From positions 96,788 to 160,787 of the forward strand of contig LXQE01000158.1 of NCBI GenBank assembly GCA_003326195.1: DNA of 64,000 nucleotides. The letters are read 5' to 3'. The notes beneath the pieces were generated by a model. That model made no database searches. It worked only from the letters and a program-made list of their open reading frames with translations, and was not told where the DNA came from. Made by a program: the position numbers and the translations under genes. Source of the stretch: Nostoc punctiforme NIES-2108. GTDB lineage: Bacteria; Cyanobacteriota; Cyanobacteriia; Cyanobacteriales; Nostocaceae. Below are positions 43,801 to 52,205 of the stretch, one piece after another (within the stretch, counting starts at the first letter, position 1; each line of letters starts with the position of its first letter).

Positions 43801-46204
43801 TTTAACATTTAGTCTGTTTATTAAACATTGGAAAGATTCAATTAAATCCACATTGAATCTATTTTTGGAGGGATTGCAGAGTGGATTAGAAACCGGAAAT
43901 TTAGAATATGTAGGCTATTGTGCCAATTGCTATTGTCAATTTCTCTTTTGGAGTGGAGAAAACTTAGAAAATGCTGTGCTGGAAGCAGATAAATATTGTG
44001 ATCTAATGCAGCAAATCAAACAAGAGGTATCTCTGGTTTGGGGAAATATCTGGCGGCAGACGGTTCTAAATTTACAAGGAGAAGCGGCTAATCCCTGTTG
44101 TTTAATTGGTAAGCATTTTCACGAAGTTGAAATGTTACCGACTTTAATTGAAACTAACAATATCAATGGTATTTGTTATGTGTATCTAGCAAAAACGCTA
44201 CTGGCTTATCTTTTTGGTGAATACGAATCTGCTTGGGAATATTCTCAAAAATTTGAGCAGTATGAGCAGGGAGCAGCAGGCTTATTAATTGTTCCTTTGC
44301 GGAATTTCTATCAATCTTTGAGTTTGTTAGCTCTTTGTTCTCAGGTAAATGAAGCACAGCAACAGCTTTATCTCCAAAAAGTAGCCGAAAACCAGTTAAA
44401 AATGCAAGAATGGGCGGCTCATGCACCAGTCAATTATCAGCACAAGTACAATTTAATTTTAGCTGAACAAGCTCGTGTAACTGGTGATCGCTTACAAGCC
44501 GCAGATTATTATGAAATAGCGATCCAAGAAGCGATCAGTAATGGCTATATTCAGGAAGCAGCGATCGCTAACGAACTTGCTGCCAAATTTTACCTAGAAT
44601 GGGGTAAAGAAAGAGCCGCAGAAGGATATTTGCAACAAGCATATTACAGCTATGCCCGTTGGGGAGCAAAAGCCAAAACTGATGACTTGGAAAAACGCTA
44701 TCCCAAATTACTCAAACCCATTTTGCAACAACAAGAATTCAATTTAAATCCCTTAGAAACCATAACCAGCATTCCTCGTACATCTAGTTACACTACCAGC
44801 AGTACTAATATCTCTGATGCTCTAGATTTAACCTGCATTCTCAAAGCAGCTCAAACTATCTCCAGTTGTATCGAATTAGACGCACTTATCAGCAGTCTTA
44901 CTCGCATTATCTTAGAAAATTCTGGTGCGAAAACATCTGTATTAATCCTTCCTCAAGAAGATATTTGGCAAGTGCGGGCAATTACCTTTATCGATCAACA
45001 GTCCCAGGCTGATGTCAAAACCATTCTTGATTCACAACTAATAGATGCTTGCCAATATATTCCGCGAAAGCTAATAAATTACGTTAAAAATACTCAAGAA
45101 ACCGTCATTATAGACAATTGTCAAACAAATATTCCTGGTGTAATTGGAGAATATATGCTCCTACATCAACCTCAAAGTGTATTATGTACGCCCATTATTA
45201 ACCAAGGTCATTTGGTGGGGATTCTCTACCTAGAAAATCAATTGAATCAAGGAGTATTTACTAGTAACCGTTTACAGGTGATTAATCTACTATCTTCCCA
45301 AGCAGCAATTGCATTAGAAAACGCTCGGCTTTATCAGCAAGCTGGGCAAGCTTTACAAGATTTGCAACAAGCTCAATTACAAATCGTCCAAAGTGAAAAG
45401 ATGTCTGCGTTGGGTAACTTAGTTGCTGGCGTAGCTCATGAAATGAATAATCCTCTTGGTTTTATTGCTGCCAGTCTCAAACAAGCTAAACCAACATTTA
45501 TTGATGTTATCGAACACTTGAAACTATATGAACAAAAGTTTCCTACTCCTGGAGATGAAATTTTTACCCATGCTGAAGAAATTGATTTGGAATATAGCTT
45601 AGAAGATTTGCTCAAGATGATTGATTCGATGACAATAGCGTGTGACAGGCTCAAGAATATTAGCACCAGTCTGCGTACTTTCTCTCGTGCTGATAGAGAT
45701 TACAAAGTACCGTTTAACATTCATGAAGGCATTGATAGTACGATTTTAATTCTCAAACATCGCCTGAAAGCTAACGAAGAACGTCCAGCTATTGAAGTAA
45801 TGAATGAGTACGGAAATTTACCCAAAATTGAATGTTTTCCTGGGCAATTAAACCAAGTATTTATGAACATCTTAGCAAATGCTATTGATGCCTTAGATGA
45901 ATCAAATACAGGTAAGAGTTTTGAAGAAATTCAAGCCAATCCCAACCGGATTAAAATTACCACCTCTTTAAAAAATAAACAAGTTGAGGTGAGTATTGCT
46001 GATAATGGTCAAGGGATGAGTGAATCAGTTAAACAAAAAGTATTTGACCACTTATTTACTACGAAAGGTGTTGGTAAAGGAACGGGATTAGGATTAGCGA
46101 TCGCTCAGTCTATTGTTGTAGAAAAACATGGTGGTTCACTGGTTGTGAATTCTACCCTGGGCGTTGGAACAGAATTTGTAATTACCTTACCGATTCTGGC
46201 TTAG
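40805..46204 (+). CDS. Giant Ser/Thr kinase - AAA ATPase - GAF - histidine kinase
   Basis: 1799 residues from ATG 40805, chosen because AGGA sits 9 nt upstream and the family begins with a short lead to a G-Y-Q-I strand. Domains in order: protein kinase (~1-280; catalytic Asp136 in HKDIKPSN; DFS in place of DFG; APE-like SPEQTGR), predicted P-loop ATPase (GFSGIGKT, Lys342; LVIFLDDLQWVDS), a long TPR-like helical region (~700-1300), GAF (~1360-1510), and HisKA/HATPase (acceptor His1545 in VAHEMNNPLGF; DNGQGM; GKGTGLGLAI). This is the HstK-type architecture of filamentous cyanobacteria, linking Ser/Thr and His kinase signalling. The partner regulator is not encoded nearby. Confidence 0.92.
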   Translation: MFSTHVNISGYQIIEEIYNGSRTIVYRGYRETDSLPVAIKLLKNQYPSFNELVQFRNQYTIAKNLNSSLIVQTYSLEVYQNAYALVMEDFGGISLKDYFAHDQTRDIRFLQEFFQIAIALCNTLEILYNQRIIHKDIKPSNILINPHSKQVKLIDFSIASLLPRETQMLISPNVLEGTLAYISPEQTGRMNRGIDYRTDFYSLGVTFYELLTGELPFQSNDPMELVHSHIAKIASSIDVINLQIPPIISDIVSKLMAKNAEGRYQSVLGLKHDLEICFAQLKTTGKIESFPIGQRDVCDRFIIPDKLYGREAEVETLLEAFENVSLGATEIILVAGFSGIGKTAVVNEVHKPIIRQHGYFIKGKFDQFNRNIPFSAFVQAFRNFMEQLLAESNVQIQKWQNQIIQALGEDGQVIIEVIPELEKIIGRQPPAPELSGNAAQNRFNLLFQKFLQIFTTKEHPLVIFLDDLQWVDSASLKLIQLLMNEANQGYLLLIGAYRDNEVFSAHPLMVMLDEIRKTGVKLNSLNLKPLNQLQLNQLVADTLNCAENVALSLSQLIFRKAQGNPFFATQILKSLHQDQLIQFNFAEGCWQCDISQINQQTLADNVVDFMVFQLRRLPESTQKQLKLAACIGNQFDLKTLAIVSKQSEIETADCLWKALQEGLILPQSEVYKFFVGSENQAATQEQSEMVVYKFLHDRVQQAAYSLIPEAQKQSTHLQIGQLLLQNIPKEQQESGIFAIVNQFNYGLELLKEVDEREHLSRLNLIAGCKAKNSTAYATAVEYLKVAILLLPINAWQSSYDLALAVYESAAEAEYLNTNFDSSKSLVEIILKNAKSPLEKVRTYEIQIQSYTAQNKFIEAIATGREALQLLDLTLPEDSNAQIIFEEHDQLQQMFVHQSIAALANMPEIIDPQKLVALRILSGLFAPVYIAKPMLLPLKIFTMIKICIQYGNSPQAAVAYSLYGLFLCSIGAIEDGYQFGKLAVQLLENFQTKELKSRVYLTFSLFIKHWKDSIKSTLNLFLEGLQSGLETGNLEYVGYCANCYCQFLFWSGENLENAVLEADKYCDLMQQIKQEVSLVWGNIWRQTVLNLQGEAANPCCLIGKHFHEVEMLPTLIETNNINGICYVYLAKTLLAYLFGEYESAWEYSQKFEQYEQGAAGLLIVPLRNFYQSLSLLALCSQVNEAQQQLYLQKVAENQLKMQEWAAHAPVNYQHKYNLILAEQARVTGDRLQAADYYEIAIQEAISNGYIQEAAIANELAAKFYLEWGKERAAEGYLQQAYYSYARWGAKAKTDDLEKRYPKLLKPILQQQEFNLNPLETITSIPRTSSYTTSSTNISDALDLTCILKAAQTISSCIELDALISSLTRIILENSGAKTSVLILPQEDIWQVRAITFIDQQSQADVKTILDSQLIDACQYIPRKLINYVKNTQETVIIDNCQTNIPGVIGEYMLLHQPQSVLCTPIINQGHLVGILYLENQLNQGVFTSNRLQVINLLSSQAAIALENARLYQQAGQALQDLQQAQLQIVQSEKMSALGNLVAGVAHEMNNPLGFIAASLKQAKPTFIDVIEHLKLYEQKFPTPGDEIFTHAEEIDLEYSLEDLLKMIDSMTIACDRLKNISTSLRTFSRADRDYKVPFNIHEGIDSTILILKHRLKANEERPAIEVMNEYGNLPKIECFPGQLNQVFMNILANAIDALDESNTGKSFEEIQANPNRIKITTSLKNKQVEVSIADNGQGMSESVKQKVFDHLFTTKGVGKGTGLGLAIAQSIVVEKHGGSLVVNSTLGVGTEFVITLPILA

Positions 46205-46267
46205 ACTCCAAATTAACTGAGAGTTGAACCAATACAGTTCATAATGAGCAACAAAACCGTGATATAG

Positions 46268-46287
46268 AGACGCGATTTATCGCGTCT
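46268..46287. repeat. GACGCG dispersed palindrome
   Basis: AGACGCGATTTATCGCGTCT, convergent position between the kinase and the hydrolase; may act as a bidirectional hairpin. Confidence 0.8.
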
Positions 46288-46319
46288 TGCAAGACCTTTT
46301 TGCAAAATTGGAATGCTCG

Positions 46320-47333
46320 TTAGAAATCTGGATTAATACATTTAAGATTCTCACAGCCAAAACCTTGAGTCATCATTGCAGATAGCTGTGGAAAAACTTG
46401 TTCATCAAAGTTAAGTTCTCGGATGATTTGGTCATAGCGTTGTCCCTGCGCTATCCGCTTTGCCATTTCCTGAAACTCTACCCAAGTTAAATCACTCTCA
46501 ACAAATGCTTTAGCAAGGGTAATTACCAGTTCTTCATAATCATTATCTTCCAATTTTGTCATCATTCGGTGTTCAATGTGAAGCGAATCATCAAAACAGT
46601 AATACCAGGATTTCGGTTGCTGCTTAAGTACTCTTCGGAAAAAATCCTGTTGTTTCGAGCGACTAACAGCACGATCTGCCTCACTACATACCATTAAGAT
46701 TGGGGCAGAAACACAGCCTTGAGCCTTGTCTAAAACCTGATATCCCAATTCCAGAAATATCCGTAAGGCCTTGAGACGAAAACCTTTATAACCAAAATTC
46801 CCAGGTGCATCTTTGTTGAACCATTCAAAGTAAATTGGCAGAATTTTGATTAGTTGATCGAATATTAAGTAGTGGCTACCTAAAAAAGGCGTGAACAATA
46901 AGGTGCGGTCAATCTCTTGAGGATGCTCTAAAGCTAACCAAGCAGCTAAAGTTCCACCTGTTGATAATCCACCAATCACAACTTGTTGCCCTAGCGTTTT
47001 GGCAATCTGCAACCATTTGATGACAAATTGTTGATAAATCTCAATATCTGTTGGCAGCGGTGGAGGATTTTGAGACTTCCAGTCACCTGAGCGCCCATGA
47101 CCGGGTTGTAAAGGAATCAGAACATTATATCCCTTGTTAAAGAAAGCTTTACCAAGCGGCTCGAACTGGTAAGGGCCTGCTGTAAAACCATGCAAAAACA
47201 AAAAAACTTTTGACGTGAAGTCAGGATGAATCAAAAATTTAGAACGGCAGGCTTCATTTTTAAGACCTAGTGCCGACTCTAATTGGTGAACTTGCTCTAG
47301 AATTTCTACTGTATTTTGAATACTAACTTTCAT
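46320..47333 (-). CDS. Alpha/beta-hydrolase (serine esterase/lipase-like)
   Basis: 337 residues, cytosolic. Oxyanion-hole region FLFLHGFTAGPYQFEPLG, nucleophile elbow GLSTGGTLAAWLA (Ser), Asp in LMVCSEADRAV and His in DDSLHIEHRM: a full catalytic triad in the usual order. A short helical domain precedes the core and a ~50-residue tail (EMAKRIAQGQRYDQIIRELNF ...) follows. It resembles carboxylesterase/monoacylglycerol-lipase proteins; the substrate is unknown. The start at 47333 has no strong ribosome-binding site. Confidence 0.85.
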   Translation of the reverse strand: MKVSIQNTVEILEQVHQLESALGLKNEACRSKFLIHPDFTSKVFLFLHGFTAGPYQFEPLGKAFFNKGYNVLIPLQPGHGRSGDWKSQNPPPLPTDIEIYQQFVIKWLQIAKTLGQQVVIGGLSTGGTLAAWLALEHPQEIDRTLLFTPFLGSHYLIFDQLIKILPIYFEWFNKDAPGNFGYKGFRLKALRIFLELGYQVLDKAQGCVSAPILMVCSEADRAVSRSKQQDFFRRVLKQQPKSWYYCFDDSLHIEHRMMTKLEDNDYEELVITLAKAFVESDLTWVEFQEMAKRIAQGQRYDQIIRELNFDEQVFPQLSAMMTQGFGCENLKCINPDF

Positions 47334-47557
47334 TTATGTAATTATCATGTTCATATATATATAGTAATCATACTCAGTATCCTGAAAAGAAAATCTTTGT
47401 CTGGCAAGCTTTTAAGCAGCTTAGTTATTCAAAAATTAAATAGGAGTCCTAGATATATGTTACTTTATGAATTAAGTAGTTACTTCGAGTCTAGCAGAGG
47501 ACATATTGTTGAGTTGCCCTGTCAGAAGTAAGAAATGTTTTAAAGTCGGATGTGTAT

Positions 47558-47950
47558 TCACTCCAAACTAATTTTCCACAACCCATCTAGCGGATTAGAC
47601 AGTTGGAATTGACTATCATTGCTACCGAGCCAATTATTGTCATACACCAACCCAACACTGAATATTCTATTTAGAGGATATTGTCCTAGTTTTCCAAAAC
47701 CTTCAATATTCTTTGAATCAGCGATCGCTTGCTGGTTCAACTGTATAGTTGTTTGGTTGCCGTCGTCAAAATAAATTGTGGCTCGTTTGTTGTGAAAGCG
47801 CACCTGAACTTTGTAGACCCCACCAGTTGCATAGTAATAAGCTGTAGCAGGTAGCTTTTGACCGTCAATATTTTGTCCTTTAAGCTCAACTGCCATAGCA
47901 GGACTGCATAGCAGCAACAGGATTGGCAAGACTGATCCTAAAACTTTCAT
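47558..47950 (-). CDS. Small secreted protein, unknown function
   Basis: About 130 residues from ATG 47948-47950 (a TTG four codons up is possible). Signal peptide MKVLGSVLPILLLLCSPAMAVE with a likely cut after AMA. The mature part is beta-rich (YYYATGGVYKVQVRFHNKRATIYFDDGNQTTIQLNQQ, GLVYDNNWLGSNDSQFQLSNPLDGLWKISL). No Cys pair or known motif. Probably periplasmic or external. Confidence 0.65.
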   Translation of the reverse strand: MKVLGSVLPILLLLCSPAMAVELKGQNIDGQKLPATAYYYATGGVYKVQVRFHNKRATIYFDDGNQTTIQLNQQAIADSKNIEGFGKLGQYPLNRIFSVGLVYDNNWLGSNDSQFQLSNPLDGLWKISLE

Positions 47951-47962
47951 TGGTAGTAACAA

Positions 47963-48324
47963 ACACTTTCAATCAACTACTTTCTACTTTAAAACATAAG
48001 TAGAGCGACTTACAGCAGATTTCAAGTTGGTGAAGTACACAAGTTAAGTTTGTTACCCAGATATAAAACGTGTTTACTTCTGAATTCTATATTCTGAATT
48101 CTGCTGTAAGTTTCACAGCCAATCTCAGAAAGCCGTCTTTCCATACTCTTGTAGAGAGACGCGAGATATCGCAATACGGTTCGGATAAGCATTTTTCACT
48201 TTCCTTGTGGTCTGGGGAAAGGGTAAGGGGTAAAGGGTAAAGGATGTATTGAAAACCTTTCCCCTTTTCCCTTTGCCCTTTAACCGAACCGTATTGCGAG
48301 ATATCGCGTCTCTAACCTTACTCG
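47963..48324. other. Spacer before ilvD terminator region
   Basis: Holds the element at 48172-48296 and the split GACGCG palindrome around it. The remainder (47963-48150) has no feature I recognise. Confidence 0.5.
48172..48296. mobile_element. MITE-like element A3 with perfect 10-bp target duplication
   Basis: CAATACGGTTCGGATAAG at the left; CCGAACCGTATTG at the right (inverted). Flanks CGAGATATCG at 48162-48171 and 48297-48306 are identical. Removing the element and one flank restores a GAGACGCG...CGCGTCTC palindrome, so it clearly inserted into that older repeat. 125 bp. Confidence 0.92.
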
Positions 48325-50031
48325 CTACTCATTAAATAAATCCAAGTCTGTGACAGCACCAACACTACTAGAGGAAACTAACTTCGCATATTTTGCTAAG
48401 ATGCCTTTTGTATAACGGGGTGGACGGGGTTGCCATTTGGCGCGGCGACTGGCTAATTCTGCATCAGAAATGTTGATTTGTAACAAGCGAGAATTAGCAT
48501 CGATAGTGATGCTATCACCTTCTTCGACCAGAGCGATCGCACCACCTACGGCGGCTTCGGGAGCAACGTGTCCGACTACCATCCCGTAAGTACCGCCTGA
48601 AAAGCGTCCATCAGTAATTAACCCGACTGCATCACCTAAACCCGCACCAATAATTGCTGAGGTGGGTGCTAGCATTTCCCGCATACCAGGGCCGCCTTTC
48701 GGCCCTTCGTAGCGGACGATAATTACATCACCGGCTTTAATCTTACCTGCAAGGATGGCATCTAAGCATTCTTCCTCGGAATCAAATACCCGTGCAGAAC
48801 CGGTAATGCCAGGATTTTTTACCCCAGTAATTTTTGCTACTGCTCCCTCTGTAGCGAGATTTCCTTTCAAGATGGCTAAGTGACCTTGGGCATACATCGG
48901 TTTATTCCAAGGACGAATCACATCTTGATTGCTTGGTGGTTCATCGGGGACATCTGCTAAAATTTCGGCGATGGTTTTACCTGTGATGGTGATACAGTCA
49001 CCATGAAGTAATCCATGCACCAATAGCATTTTCATCACTTGGGGAATACCACCAGCTTGATGTAAGTCTGTGGCGACATATCTACCACTGGGTTTTAAAT
49101 CGCATAAAACAGGGACACGATCGCGGATAGTTTCAAAATCATCTAGATTAAGTTCTACACCAGCCGCACGAGCGATCGCTAGAAAATGTAACACGGCGTT
49201 AGTTGAACCACCCACAGCCATAATTACAGAAATAGCATTTTCTATAGATTTGCGCGTGATAATCTGCCGGGGTAACAGTTGATTACGAATTGCTTCTACT
49301 AATACCTTGGCTGATTCGTCAGTACTATCGGCTTTTTCATCATCTTCCGCCGCCATTGTGGAAGAATAGGGTAAACTCATACCCATCGCTTCAAAAGCCG
49401 AGGACATAGTATTGGCTGTGAACATCCCACCGCAAGAACCAGCGCCAGGACAAGCGCGGCGTTCTACTTCCATCAGTTCGGTGTCGTCAATTTTACCAGC
49501 ACTGTATTCACCCACAGCTTCAAAGGAACTCACAACAGTCAAGTCGCGACCCTGGTAGTGTCCGGGTTTAATTGTCCCGCCGTAAACAAAGATAGCTGGG
49601 ATATTCATCCGTGCCATTGCAATCATTGCTCCTGGCATATTTTTATCACAACCACCGATGGCAATCACACCATCCATACTCTGACCATTACAGACGGTTT
49701 CAATGGAGTCAGCAATCACTTCTCGTGACACTAGGGAATATTTCATTCCCTCAGTTCCCATAGAAATCCCATCACTAATAGTAATTGTGCCGAACATTTG
49801 CGGCATTGCCCCGGCTAGTTTAATTCCAGCTTCAGCTATGAGTGCTAGTTGATTAATTCCTATGTTACAGGGAGTGATGGTGCTGTAGGCATTAGCCACA
49901 CCGACAATTGCTTTCTTAAAGTCTTCATCCTGAAAACCTACTGCACGCAGCATAGCCCGATTTGGCGATCGCTGTACCCCTTGTGTAACAACTTTACTTC
50001 TGAAATTCTCTGACGTTGTTTTTTCACTCAT
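48325..50031 (-). CDS. ilvD: Dihydroxy-acid dehydratase
   Basis: IlvD dehydrates dihydroxy acids in valine, isoleucine and leucine synthesis and carries an iron-sulfur cluster. 568 residues from ATG 50029-50031 (MSEKTTSENFRSK); the frame opens six codons earlier, but MSE is the family start. Cluster and Mg sites are seen as GGCDKNMPGAM, RACPGAGSCGGMFTANTM and GRFSGGTYGMVVGHVAPEA, and SMGTEGMKYSLVSREVIADSIE is intact. Single gene. Confidence 0.96.
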   Translation of the reverse strand: MSEKTTSENFRSKVVTQGVQRSPNRAMLRAVGFQDEDFKKAIVGVANAYSTITPCNIGINQLALIAEAGIKLAGAMPQMFGTITISDGISMGTEGMKYSLVSREVIADSIETVCNGQSMDGVIAIGGCDKNMPGAMIAMARMNIPAIFVYGGTIKPGHYQGRDLTVVSSFEAVGEYSAGKIDDTELMEVERRACPGAGSCGGMFTANTMSSAFEAMGMSLPYSSTMAAEDDEKADSTDESAKVLVEAIRNQLLPRQIITRKSIENAISVIMAVGGSTNAVLHFLAIARAAGVELNLDDFETIRDRVPVLCDLKPSGRYVATDLHQAGGIPQVMKMLLVHGLLHGDCITITGKTIAEILADVPDEPPSNQDVIRPWNKPMYAQGHLAILKGNLATEGAVAKITGVKNPGITGSARVFDSEEECLDAILAGKIKAGDVIIVRYEGPKGGPGMREMLAPTSAIIGAGLGDAVGLITDGRFSGGTYGMVVGHVAPEAAVGGAIALVEEGDSITIDANSRLLQINISDAELASRRAKWQPRPPRYTKGILAKYAKLVSSSSVGAVTDLDLFNE

Positions 50032-50256
50032 TGCTCTGGCCTCAATCAAATCTCTGTACGAGTATGATATGTAGCCTTCTTTGAGATGTCCAATATATAT
50101 TTATTTAAAATTGAGACTTATAAAGTCTCAAAAATCTGGGACTATGATACTGAACTACTTTTTTGCTGTAGCTGAGGAATTACATTTCAGCAGGAACTAG
50201 ACAAACGTATAATTTTATTCAGCAATAAATCGAATGGCTCTCTGCGTTCATATTAC

Positions 50257-50529
50257 TCACCCGCAGAAATTATCAACCCTCAACTCGCGCCACACATCAG
50301 ACGGTTGCCAGCCAGAGTTACCAACGGAGCGCAAAGGCCGATAGTGTTCACTGATGTAGTCCGATTCGGATGCTTCGATGTACACAGGTAGATTTGGTTC
50401 AACTACCGATTCAGGAATATCTTGACTCTCAGGCATCTCAATCGGTTCAGTCGATGGTGGAGTTACTTCTGTTATCTTGCGAATTGGGTTAGAAGTTTTT
50501 TTGATGAGTCGTTGCATATTCATAGTCAT
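50257..50529 (-). CDS. Small hypothetical protein
   Basis: 90 residues: a basic N-terminus (MQRLIKKTSNPIRKITE), an acidic proline-rich middle (PPSTEPIEMPESQDIPESVVEPNLPVYIEASESDYI) and an aromatic C-terminus (SGWQPSDVWRELRVDNFCG). No family known. Composition and an ATGACTATGAAT start support a real gene weakly. Confidence 0.4.
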   Translation of the reverse strand: MTMNMQRLIKKTSNPIRKITEVTPPSTEPIEMPESQDIPESVVEPNLPVYIEASESDYISEHYRPLRSVGNSGWQPSDVWRELRVDNFCG

Positions 50530-51339
50530 TATTTGGCAAACACAAGGTAGGATATCCCAGAATACAGTAAGTTATCAGAAAATCCGAAACATTTTGTCGG
50601 AAAGTTTTTCCAGATACGGATTGCTTTTCAAAGACGGGAGCGGAGCGTGATTGCATGATTGCACTAATAGCACGTCTACGACATGCTATACAAAAGCGAA
50701 AATGAGAAGTTGATTTGCTCAACACTGCCATTAAGACAGAGACAATCGCACGAATATAAATCAATACAGTTCAGTTAAGCAATTTTTTCCTTCTCTTTCT
50801 TCTCTCTGCGCCCTCTGCGCCTTCTCTACGAGACGCTGCGCGAAGGCGGTTCGTTAAAAAATTGACTTGGATAACAGAGTTTTAGCCTTAACCCAAGCGT
50901 ATTGGAATATAAATATGGGAAAGTCACAAAAGTTCTTCCTAAAAAATTGAATATTTAGACTTCCTCTTATCTTGCCATTTAAGTTATTTATCTGTATCCG
51001 CAAATATCCTGCTAACAAGGAAACTTAAATTTTTAGCGAAATAGTAGTAACTAATTTGCTAACAAACTGGATGACAAATCGGTTTTTTATTGTCAGTAAA
51101 TTTCTCCTTTGTACTTGAGACTAATCTTTCATGGGCATTTTCAGTTCAACTTGATTAAAAACTTAAAGTATGACTAAAAAATCATTACTATTTTCAAAAT
51201 CAGTCAAAGGGCAGAATTTGCTCCATCATCCTATCTCAGCAAACACCTGATATTGTAGTAGCGTACATCTGTACGCCACTACAGCCGATTCATTTGTTGC
51301 AAAGATTTTTATGGTATCACATCTAGATATATGAGCTTA
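50530..51339. other. Repeat-containing spacer
   Basis: Contains element A4 (50762-50904). The remainder (50530-50750, 50915-51339) is A+T-rich. A 91-codon minus-strand open frame at 50489-50764 overlaps the element and is not supported as a gene. GTAGTAGCGTACATCTGTACGCCACTAC-like palindrome near 51255-51283. Confidence 0.5.
50762..50904. mobile_element. MITE-like element A4 with perfect 10-bp target duplication
   Basis: Left end CAATACAGTTCAGTTAAG; right end, reverse-complemented, CAATACGCTTGGGTTAAGG. Flanks GAATATAAAT at 50752-50761 and 50905-50914 are identical. The interior includes a TCTCTGCGCCCTCTGCGCC tract and a CTACGAGACGCTGCGCGAAG repeat. 143 bp. Confidence 0.9.
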
Positions 51340-51837
51340 CTATGAAATAAGTTCAGCAGGTGGAGGAATAATCTCAATGCCATATTTAGGCGCTGTAGCG
51401 AGAATTTTTTCTAAATCTGTGGGGCTGAGAGGTGGTACAGAAATAACCTGATTTGCTGGTTTACCAGCTTCTGCAATAAATTTCTCAAAACCAGATGGTG
51501 TCACCCAAACTAGTATCTTTGCAGGTAAAGAGGTTTTGTTAGTAAATTGATGCAGCTGTCCTTTAGGAGAGTGGAGAAATGTACCAGGCGTTGCTATTAT
51601 TATTTGCCCATCCAGATTAAATTCTAATTCTCCCTCTTGGATGTAAAATGATTCATTTTCCCGCGAATGACGATGAGGAGGTGCTCCACCCCCTTGTGCT
51701 GCAATTACGACTTCGCAGAGTGCATAAGCCTGTCCTGTCTCTTCACCCACTGCCTTGAAAGTATAGAGATCCTGAGCAAACCAGTAAGAAGTCCCTTCGC
51801 CGGGTGGTTGCAGTAAACCTTTTTGCTCAATAGTCAT
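51340..51837 (-). CDS. Cupin-domain protein
   Basis: 165 residues from ATG 51835-51837, preceded by AGGAGAATTAAC. A single cupin barrel with metal motif 1 APPHRHSRENESFYIQEGELEF (His, His, Glu) and a motif-2 region GTFLHSPKGQLHQFTN (His). Resembles quercetin-dioxygenase-like or storage cupins. Substrate unknown. The frame is open 16 codons further up but lacks a ribosome-binding site there. Confidence 0.85.
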   Translation of the reverse strand: MTIEQKGLLQPPGEGTSYWFAQDLYTFKAVGEETGQAYALCEVVIAAQGGGAPPHRHSRENESFYIQEGELEFNLDGQIIIATPGTFLHSPKGQLHQFTNKTSLPAKILVWVTPSGFEKFIAEAGKPANQVISVPPLSPTDLEKILATAPKYGIEIIPPPAELIS

Positions 51838-52205
51838 GTTAATTCTCCTGATTAATTCTTGTTTTATGTGTATTCGACATCGCATCTGTCATGGCAGAAT
51901 ACTTTAATATCCAAGCGATCGCTAGATATCCTTTTCGCCTTATATTAATAAATTTTAAAATCAGTCCCTGCTGTTCCGACAAAAATAATCCCAGTATGGC
52001 ATCAAAATTATCTTTTTGGAATTGCTGGGCATTAACTATTTGAGAAAGAAATGTATTAATGAATTCTAGACTATACGCGCCATAAAACTGATGGTTTTAA
52101 TGCCGCAGTTACACTATTATCAGACTGGTTTTATCTTGAAGAGTTAGACCTCTATTCGTCAGTTGTATCCATAAAAGTTGTCATAAATCTGGGCAGCACT
52201 TTTGT
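51838..52205. other. Spacer with no recognised feature
   Basis: A+T-rich, no open frame of note and no repeat recognised. It holds the cupin promoter and the end of the SLH gene. Confidence 0.4.
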